Position numbers and translations under genes: made by a program
Source of the DNA: Treponema sp.
GTDB lineage: Bacteria > Spirochaetota > Spirochaetia > Treponematales > Treponemataceae
NCBI GenBank assembly: GCA_016293005.1
Contig: JAEDFA010000033.1
Location: 1 to 21,652 of the forward strand
Length of the DNA: 21,652 nt
Direction of reading: 5' to 3'
In this document: piece by piece, positions 17,137 through 21,652 of the stretch
How positions within the stretch are numbered: the stretch's first letter is position 1
How the letters are laid out: the number at the start of each line of letters is the position of its first letter
The notes under the pieces: generated by a model
Database searches by the model: none
Told to the model about the DNA's origin: nothing
The model's input: only the letters and a program-made list of their open reading frames with translations

Positions 17137-17870
17137 TTTCCTTCCGATGTAAGTTTTATAAACGCGTCTTCGATATTTTCAGAATTTGTTTTTAAAAGAA
17201 TTTCCTGTTCTGTTCCAGAAACTAAAATTCTTCCTTTGTGTAAAATGTAAATTTTATCTGCAAGCGAATGGACTTCCTGCATTATGTGCGTTGAAAGAAG
17301 AACTGTTTTTTCTTTTGATATTTTTTTTATCAATGAACGAAACTGAATTATTTGTGCCGGATCAAGACCGTTTACGGATTCGTCGTAAACTAAATTTTCA
17401 GGATTAGAAATCAAGGACAATGAAAACATCAGCCTCTGCTTAAACCCTTTACTTAAGGATGAAATTTTCTTTGAAAGAATTTCTGATATTTCGCAGTCAA
17501 AAATGACTTTTTTTAGATTTTTTTTTAACTCCTCGTTTGAAAGGCCACGCATTTTCGCGTATAAAAAAAGATATTCAGAAACATAAAGTTTTTCAGGCAA
17601 ATCTGAAATTTCAGGAATATAACCCAAAGTTAAAAGCGCTTTTTCTCTTTGCAAGGAAACATCATAAAAATTTGAAGAAGAATCGCTTAAAAGAATGTTT
17701 CCAGAACTTGGATAATGTTCACCTGCAATTGCTTTTATTAAAGTAGATTTTCCAGCGCCGTTTAACCCTAAAATACAAGTTACGCCTTTATCAGCTTCAA
17801 GAAAAATATTTTTTACCGCGAAATCTTTTTCACCGTTGTATTTTTTTGAAAAATCAATCAATTTTATCAT
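17133..17870 (-). CDS. ABC exporter ATP-binding protein (GldA-like)
   Basis: This 245-residue protein has the complete ABC ATPase set: Walker A GLNGAGKST at 35-43, signature LSKGFKQR at 139-146, Walker B NLVYDES with D163 and E164, D-loop GLD and the switch histidine in STHIM at about 195. The closest family is the one pairing with ABC-2 permeases, including GldA. It would power the fused permease-GldG protein encoded immediately downstream. It begins nine bases after the rnz stop with little sign of its own ribosome-binding site, which suggests translational coupling. Confidence 0.93.
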   Translation of the reverse strand: MIKLIDFSKKYNGEKDFAVKNIFLEADKGVTCILGLNGAGKSTLIKAIAGEHYPSSGNILLSDSSSNFYDVSLQREKALLTLGYIPEISDLPEKLYVSEYLFLYAKMRGLSNEELKKNLKKVIFDCEISEILSKKISSLSKGFKQRLMFSLSLISNPENLVYDESVNGLDPAQIIQFRSLIKKISKEKTVLLSTHIMQEVHSLADKIYILHKGRILVSGTEQEILLKTNSENIEDAFIKLTSEGK

Positions 17871-17879
17871 TTAAAAAGC

Positions 17880-18806
17880 CTAATCTACATACGGAATATC
17901 AATGCACATTCTGTCTTTTGACAATTCAGCACCAGGATAAATTTCACGCGCCTGAAGAAGAAGTTTTTCTAATTCTTTGTCATTATACCTTGGACTGTAA
18001 TGAATCATGTACATTCTCAAAGAGTTTGAATCCCGTGCGATTAACGCCGCTTCTCGTGCAGTCATGTGTTTTTTTTCTTTTGCCTGATCAATAAGGTCAT
18101 TTTCAAACATTGCTTCACAGACTAAAAGGTCTGAACCGTAAACTTCTTTTGCGATAGAAGTTTTATAAAGAGTGTCAGTTACAAAACTGAATTTTCTGCC
18201 GCTTCGTTTTTTACCCATTACATCTTCCGGGAAAACTGTTTTTCCGTCTGAAGAAACAACAGGCTGACCTTTTTGAAGTTTTCCCCACAAAGGACCTACA
18301 GGAACATTTAAAAGCTCAGCCTTTTCAGGATTAAATTCTCCTGGACGATCGAGTTCTTCTAAAGTATAGCCGACGCAAGTTTTTGTATGATCTAAAGGAA
18401 ACGCCCTTATGTAAAATCCGTCACCTTCAAAAACTATAGAAGGAGCGGTAATTTCTTTTACCTCTATAGGATAATTTATATACATATCAAGAACTTTTCT
18501 ACTTGTTTCAATGTATTCTTTTATTTTTGGTGGTCCGAAAATGAACAAAGGTTCTGTGCGTTCAACCTGAGCATTAAGCATTAAAATTCCGGGAAGACCT
18601 GTAACATGATCGGCATGCGTGTGCGACACAAAAATTGCATTTATTTTCTTCCATTTTAGATTCAGTCGCCTTAAACTTACTTGAGTACCTTCTCCGCCGT
18701 CAAATAAAAACAAATCTCCGTCGCGCCTTAGAAGGACAGAAGTTAAATGCCTGTAAGGAAGAGGCATCATTCCGCCACAACCTAAAATAAATGCTTCCAT
18801 ATTCAT
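17880..18806 (-). CDS. rnz: Ribonuclease Z
   Basis: This 308-residue metallo-beta-lactamase-fold enzyme cuts the 3' trailer from tRNA precursors. The zinc motif is SHTHADHVTGLPG with H62, H64, D66 and H67. Later ligands are in FVTDTLY and the C-terminal HYSPRY. An insertion before FVTDT (around KGQPVVSSDGK) is characteristic of RNase Z. Its N-terminal loop reads GCGGMMPLP rather than the more usual GTSAG form. tRNAs in this region that lack encoded CCA, such as tRNA-Leu here, would need it. ATG codons lie at 18806 and 18800; no Shine-Dalgarno sequence precedes either. It is the first gene of the exporter operon. Confidence 0.92.
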   Translation of the reverse strand: MNMEAFILGCGGMMPLPYRHLTSVLLRRDGDLFLFDGGEGTQVSLRRLNLKWKKINAIFVSHTHADHVTGLPGILMLNAQVERTEPLFIFGPPKIKEYIETSRKVLDMYINYPIEVKEITAPSIVFEGDGFYIRAFPLDHTKTCVGYTLEELDRPGEFNPEKAELLNVPVGPLWGKLQKGQPVVSSDGKTVFPEDVMGKKRSGRKFSFVTDTLYKTSIAKEVYGSDLLVCEAMFENDLIDQAKEKKHMTAREAALIARDSNSLRMYMIHYSPRYNDKELEKLLLQAREIYPGAELSKDRMCIDIPYVD

Positions 18807-18814
18807 ATATTCTG

Positions 18815-18843
18815 ATGTTACATGAAAAACAAAATCTTCTCAA
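18815..18843 (-). promoter_or_regulatory. Probable promoter of rnz
   Basis: On the minus strand TTGAGA (18838-18843) and TAACAT (18815-18820) are separated by 17 bases. The -10 box ends eight bases before the rnz ATG, implying a leaderless or nearly leaderless transcript, in line with the missing ribosome-binding site. The -35 box lies at the edge of the palindromic repeat at 18840-18882. Confidence 0.5.
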
Positions 18844-18850
18844 GAAGATT
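18833..18850. repeat. Short palindrome next to repeat copy 1
   Basis: AATCTTCT (18833-18840) and AGAAGATT (18843-18850) are exact reverse complements around CA. The second arm is also the left arm of repeat copy 1, so the same bases can pair either to the left or to the right. Confidence 0.5.
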
Positions 18851-18882
18851 GTTGAAACTATCTTCTTGACTTTTTATGGGAG
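18840..18882 (+). repeat. Dispersed palindromic repeat, copy 1
   Basis: These 43 bases match the reverse complement of 21497-21539 with one mismatch (T at 18859 where the other copy has A). The core is an inverted repeat: TCAAGAAGAT at 18840-18849 pairs with ATCTTCTTGA at 18860-18869. The GTTGAAAC loop and the flank CTTTTTATGGGAG are shared between copies. It lies between the rnz promoter and the end of the VanY-type gene, and on the minus strand could act as that gene's terminator, though the mismatch near the loop weakens the stem. Confidence 0.85.
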
Positions 18883-18898
18883 AAAAAAAACTTTCAAT

Positions 18899-19795
18899 TT
18901 AGAGATTTTTCCAGATGTCAAAAAATTCAAGAGCAAACTGCTGGATATTATTAAACCATTTCTGCTGAATTTCAAGGAAAGTCTTTCCAAGATAGCGGTA
19001 ATGCCAGCATTCCCAGCGGTAACCTGTAACATCTTCATAACCTTTAGGAAATGAAAGCGACCAGCCGTATTTATATGCATTTTCAGAAAGCCAGAGGCCT
19101 TCTTTTGTGTTTATAAACGAATCTTCAATGTTACCGAAATCGATTGCACAACCAGCTTGATGTTGACTTGTTCCGGCTCGTGCACTTTCCCGTTCTGCCT
19201 CTTCTATACCGTCAACTTTTACCCAATAAGAAAAAAGAGAATCCTGATATTCATAAGAACGGTATGTTGAGCTTACAGTAAGAGTGATTCCATCGTTTAA
19301 TGCAGCGCGTGAAAGTTCTTTTAACGCTTCTTCGGCTTCTTTTCTTAAAGAAAGATTGTTCTTTGAAATTTTGTAAAGACTGTTTTCTTTTAAAGGAATC
19401 AAATTCCTTGGCACATAATCAGAAGAAAGGAAATGTTTTTTGTCTACAAGATAGAAAAGCGAAATGTCATCAACTGTTTTTTTGTCTTCCTGAAGGAGAA
19501 GATTTAAATCATTTATAAAACTATCATACTCATTCTGTTCAATTTTTACTTCTGATTTAAAACACTCTGACATCTGTGAAAAAACATATTCAATTTTTGA
19601 AACTTCTGGATTAATTATTTTTTCGGATTGATTAAAACTTTCCATACTTTGTAAAGAAGAATTTTTAAAGGATTTTTGATTTTCCAAATATGAATCTTTT
19701 ATATTGGAAACTTCTTTTTTTGAGCATGAAGCAAGAAGAAAAATCGATGATAAAACTAAAATAATTTTTTTTAAAAAACAGGCTGAACATTTCAT
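18899..19795 (-). CDS. VanY-type D,D-carboxypeptidase lipoprotein
   Basis: This 298-residue protein has a lipoprotein signal (MKCSACFLKKIILVLSS, lipobox LLASC with C24), so it should be anchored to a membrane from the outer face of the cytoplasmic membrane onward. A polar linker of about 100 residues follows, then the VanY/LAS peptidase domain: TYRSYEYQ, TSQHQAGCAIDFG with H212 and D219 as metal ligands, and WECWHYRY with E262 and H265. It should trim the terminal D-alanine of peptidoglycan side chains. A lipid-anchored enzyme with a long linker could reach the cell wall. It stands alone, with its own promoter and no ribosome-binding site. Confidence 0.9.
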   Translation of the reverse strand: MKCSACFLKKIILVLSSIFLLASCSKKEVSNIKDSYLENQKSFKNSSLQSMESFNQSEKIINPEVSKIEYVFSQMSECFKSEVKIEQNEYDSFINDLNLLLQEDKKTVDDISLFYLVDKKHFLSSDYVPRNLIPLKENSLYKISKNNLSLRKEAEEALKELSRAALNDGITLTVSSTYRSYEYQDSLFSYWVKVDGIEEAERESARAGTSQHQAGCAIDFGNIEDSFINTKEGLWLSENAYKYGWSLSFPKGYEDVTGYRWECWHYRYLGKTFLEIQQKWFNNIQQFALEFFDIWKNL

Positions 19796-19803
19796 AATAA
19801 AAA

Positions 19804-19832
19804 AATATACAGCGAAAACGATTTTTTTTCAA
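19804..19832 (-). promoter_or_regulatory. Promoter of the VanY-type gene
   Basis: On the minus strand TTGAAA (19827-19832) and TATATT (19804-19809) are separated by 17 bases. Only eight bases lie between the -10 box and the ATG at 19795, and they are A/T only, so the mRNA is probably leaderless. Confidence 0.65.
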
Positions 19833-19909
19833 ATGAAAAAACAAGTTAAACAGTCAAGTAAAAAGTCACGCTAAAGAAAAGAATTTAGTTTTAAAGATTT
19901 TTTCGATTA

Positions 19910-19937
19910 ATGACAAAATTTTCCTTTATGATATAAT
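19910..19937 (+). promoter_or_regulatory. Promoter of the methyltransferase gene
   Basis: ATGACA (19910-19915) and an extended -10 TGATATAAT (19929-19937, with a perfect TATAAT at 19932-19937) are separated by 16 bases. Seven bases separate the -10 box from the ATG at 19945, so the first transcribed base is expected at or next to the start codon. No ribosome-binding site is present. The ten bases ATGATATAAT also occur in the Abi-remnant promoter at 193-202. Confidence 0.7.
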
Positions 19938-19944
19938 TAAAAAT

Positions 19945-20715
19945 ATGACTGAACTTGAAAAATATTATAACAAATTTAACGAAGAACACCGCCTTTCTTC
20001 AAGGCACGGGCAAGTTGAATTTAATACGACTTTTTATTTCATTCATCAATATATAAAAGAAAAGCCACTTAAAATTTTAGATATCGGAGCGGGAACCGGA
20101 AGATATTCAGTTCAATTATGCCATGAAGGACACGATGTTACTGCCGTAGAACTTGTAAAGCGAAACCTTGAAATCTTACGAAAAAAACATGAAAACATAA
20201 AAACATGGAATGCAAACGCAATGTCGCTTCCGTTCCTTGAAGATGAAACTTTTGACCTTACGCTTCTTTTAGGACCTATGTATCATCTTTCAGATTTTAA
20301 TGACAAGGTGAAAGCCTTAAACGAAGCAAAACGCGTTACAAAAAAAGGCGGATTAATATTCATCGCATACTGCATGAACGAATATTCAGTTTTAACATAC
20401 TGTTTTCGCGAAAAAAATATTTTAAAATGCATAAACGAAAAAACTCTCACAGACGACTTTCATGGAATTTTTACAGAAAAAGACCTTTACAATTATGTCC
20501 GCCTTGAAGACATAAACCTTTTAAATAAAGAAACAAATTCAAAGCGAATAAAAATTTTTGCCCCAGATGGACCGGCAGATTATTTTAGAAAAGAAATAAA
20601 CGCACTTTCCCAGAAAGAATTTGAATATTTTAAAGAATATATTCTAAAAATCAGCGAACGACCGGAACTATTAGGTTCTTCAAGCCATATTGTTGATGTC
20701 ATTGAAAATACTTAA
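19945..20715 (+). CDS. Class I SAM-dependent methyltransferase
   Basis: This 256-residue protein has a Rossmann-type methyltransferase fold. The SAM-binding motif I is LDIGAGTGRYS at 45-55, the acidic ribose-binding residue is in VTAVEL, motif II-like is NAMSLPF, and the region after it reads LGPMYHLSDF, a pattern seen in UbiE/type 11-like enzymes of Firmicutes and spirochaetes. The substrate is unknown. The start is fixed by the promoter geometry rather than by a ribosome-binding site. It is flanked by a divergent VanY-type gene and a convergent HD-domain gene, so it forms its own transcription unit. A recently acquired gene is possible but not shown. Confidence 0.85.
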   Translation: MTELEKYYNKFNEEHRLSSRHGQVEFNTTFYFIHQYIKEKPLKILDIGAGTGRYSVQLCHEGHDVTAVELVKRNLEILRKKHENIKTWNANAMSLPFLEDETFDLTLLLGPMYHLSDFNDKVKALNEAKRVTKKGGLIFIAYCMNEYSVLTYCFREKNILKCINEKTLTDDFHGIFTEKDLYNYVRLEDINLLNKETNSKRIKIFAPDGPADYFRKEINALSQKEFEYFKEYILKISERPELLGSSSHIVDVIENT

Positions 20716-20716
20716 T

Positions 20717-21421
20717 TTAATAATCGTACCAGCTTGAAGCACTCTGATCTGCTAATTGAAGTAAAAGTACAAGCGGATTTTGAAGAAAATTTGAATAATT
20801 CATTTTTTCTGAATCAGTTAAATCTGTAAAACCCATGTGACGGCTCACAGCTTCAAGAACAGTCCTGTTGTCTATCATTGACGGCATAAGTTTTAAAAGA
20901 ATCAGAACAGATTCGTTTCCGTGCCCTAAATTTCTTAAATCGTCTTTTGTTTTGTAAAAAGATTTTTTTACCCAGTTTCCAAAAACATCTTTTGTATTTC
21001 TAAAACTGACTTCATAAAAGCCGACTTTACAAAAATCGTGTGAAAGCGCAGAAACAAAAATATCTTTTGCAGAAACATTAAAGTCGTCCTGTCTTTTTGA
21101 ACTAAAAAAATCTGAAAGAAGCGGTTTTGCAAATTTTAACGCCTGGTAAATTACCTGCATGGTGTGAACTGAAAGGCCTGATTCAAAATCACCGTGAAAA
21201 CGAGTTGATGCAGGAGCTTTATAAAAGTCAGTTTCCGAGAGAAAAGCTAAAAGGTTTTCACGCTCTGAAACATCATCAATGATAAACTGAATCATCTCTG
21301 TATAAGTAGATTTTAATTTTTCTATTGAAAAATTAAAATTATCGATTGGCATAAAATTTTTATAAATTTCAAGAAGTCCGTCTATCTGCAAAAATAAATT
21401 CTTTTTCTGTTCGTCCGTCAT
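20717..21421 (-). CDS. HD-domain hydrolase-like protein
   Basis: This 234-residue protein has HD-domain metal ligands: H86 in LSVHTMQV, H128-D129 in SALSHDFCKVG, a further histidine in LGHGNES near 167 and a late aspartate in QLADQ near 227. HD proteins are metal-dependent phosphohydrolases acting on nucleotides or phosphodiesters; no further domain points to a substrate. The N-terminal 70 residues are helical and without known motifs. It stands alone: its start has a promoter nine bases upstream and no ribosome-binding site, and its stop lies one base from the convergent methyltransferase stop. Confidence 0.8.
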   Translation of the reverse strand: MTDEQKKNLFLQIDGLLEIYKNFMPIDNFNFSIEKLKSTYTEMIQFIIDDVSERENLLAFLSETDFYKAPASTRFHGDFESGLSVHTMQVIYQALKFAKPLLSDFFSSKRQDDFNVSAKDIFVSALSHDFCKVGFYEVSFRNTKDVFGNWVKKSFYKTKDDLRNLGHGNESVLILLKLMPSMIDNRTVLEAVSRHMGFTDLTDSEKMNYSNFLQNPLVLLLQLADQSASSWYDY

Positions 21422-21430
21422 AATAGAAAA

Positions 21431-21459
21431 ATACTAAAGATTTACTTCAAATTTTTCAA
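21431..21459 (-). promoter_or_regulatory. Promoter of the HD-domain gene
   Basis: On the minus strand TTGAAA (21454-21459) and TAGTAT (21431-21436) are separated by 17 bases. Nine bases lie between the -10 box and the ATG at 21421, with no ribosome-binding site, so the transcript is expected to be leaderless or to carry only two or three leader bases. Confidence 0.6.
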
Positions 21460-21496
21460 GGGCGTTTAAAAATTGTGTTTTAAAGGGTTGTTTTAA

Positions 21497-21539
21497 CTCC
21501 CATAAAAAGTCAAGAAGATTGTTTCAACAATCTTCTTGA
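21497..21539 (-). repeat. Dispersed palindromic repeat, copy 2
   Basis: Read on the minus strand these 43 bases equal copy 1 at 18840-18882 except for one base, which here restores full pairing of the stem. The conserved part includes the flank CTTTTTATGGGAG, beyond the palindrome itself, so the similarity is not explained by a shared terminator shape alone. Confidence 0.85.
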
Positions 21540-21545
21540 CTTTTT
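21504..21545. terminator. Perfect palindrome, likely bidirectional terminator
   Basis: Two 20-base arms (21504-21523 and 21526-21545) are exact reverse complements around a two-base centre (TC). The arms begin with AAAAA and end with TTTTT, so the hairpin is followed by a U-run in both directions, as in a bidirectional intrinsic terminator. It lies upstream of the HD-domain promoter and may insulate it from transcription coming from beyond the right edge. The stem itself is only moderately GC-rich. Confidence 0.65.
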
Positions 21546-21547
21546 AC

Positions 21548-21575
21548 GCTGTTCCGTAATGTAATGAGGAACAGC
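21548..21575. repeat. Inverted repeat GCTGTTCC / GGAACAGC
   Basis: Eight-base arms at 21548-21555 and 21568-21575 pair perfectly around a 12-base loop. No T-run follows, so it is not an obvious terminator. It is the second of four hairpins in the right-hand spacer. Confidence 0.55.
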
Positions 21576-21585
21576 AGTCAATAAT

Positions 21586-21604
21586 AAGTTTGCAACGCAA
21601 ACTT
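21586..21604. repeat. Inverted repeat AAGTTTGC / GCAAACTT
   Basis: Eight-base arms at 21586-21593 and 21597-21604 pair perfectly around the three-base loop AAC. It is the third hairpin of the cluster and has no T-run of its own. Confidence 0.6.
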
Positions 21605-21607
21605 TAG

Positions 21608-21646
21608 GTAAGATAAAGCCACGCTATTTTAGTGGTTTTATCTTAC
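21608..21646. repeat. 15-base-pair hairpin at the right edge
   Basis: GTAAGATAAAGCCAC (21608-21622) pairs with GTGGTTTTATCTTAC (21632-21646), with one G-U wobble, around a nine-base loop. The window contains no coding sequence from 21422 to its end; this spacer holds the HD-gene promoter and four hairpins. Confidence 0.65.
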
Positions 21647-21652
21647 ACTCCT

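Noticed and set aside
19848..19873. Possible third, decayed copy of the palindromic repeat
   Set aside because: Only AGTCAAG and AAAAAGTCACGC resemble the element, without the pairing arm; in AT-rich DNA this can be chance.
21422..21652. Integron attC-type sites in the hairpin-rich spacer
   Set aside because: Treponema denticola is known to carry an integron, so I looked, but I see no paired RYYYAAC and GTTRRRY boxes and no cassette-like ORF between hairpins.
1..21652. CRISPR array, insertion sequence or prophage
   Set aside because: No regularly spaced direct repeats, no transposase or phage structural genes, and no long terminal inverted repeats were seen.

Overview
This is an AT-rich, densely packed chromosomal stretch that most resembles a host-associated treponeme (Spirochaetota). 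The reasons are the gene content (a membrane-anchored PilZ protein heading a long housekeeping operon, several small signal-peptide proteins of treponemal type, a Gld-type ABC exporter), the low GC, and the many gene junctions that overlap by a few bases. This is an inference from protein style; no rRNA gene is present to confirm it.

Layout. The left edge (1-92, minus) holds the first 30 codons of a probable AAA-type ATPase. A promoter and a 68-codon remnant of an Abi-family (Abi_2) gene follow at 197-428. mfd (499-4098, minus) is divergent from a two-gene unit at 4185-5548 (secreted protein, then a membrane zinc-ribbon protein). That unit runs tail-to-tail into a tRNA-Leu(CAG) gene (5549-5632, minus), which has its own near-consensus promoter. 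From about 13277 down to 5706 on the minus strand is one apparent operon of nine genes: PilZ protein, periplasmic HEAT-like protein, MBL-less ComEC-like protein, rsmA, YggS-type PLP protein, small membrane protein, rluD and a second pseudouridine synthase... most junctions overlap or have gaps of only a few bases (eight genes are listed individually below). Divergent from it is a CPBP intramembrane protease (13322-13966). A second minus operon (18806 to 13969) carries rnz, the ABC ATPase, a fused permease-GldG protein and a DUF4340-type protein. Then come a VanY-type lipoprotein peptidase (minus), a methyltransferase (plus) and an HD-domain protein (minus).

How the genes work together. The rnz-led unit encodes a complete Gld-style exporter of unknown substrate. 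The PilZ-led unit couples a probable c-di-GMP receptor to envelope proteins and to rRNA modification enzymes. The rest is housekeeping (transcription-coupled repair, tRNA 3' processing, cell-wall trimming).

The most unusual non-coding signals are: (1) several genes whose -10 boxes lie only 7-14 bases before the start codon, implying leaderless or near-leaderless mRNAs; (2) a dispersed 43-base palindromic element present twice in opposite orientation (18840-18882 and 21497-21539, one mismatch), one copy of which supplies the -35 box of rnz; and (3) a run of four separate hairpins in the last 150 bases. I did not find a CRISPR array, insertion sequence, prophage or clear new multi-gene defence system. 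Corrected count for the PilZ-led operon: eight genes.
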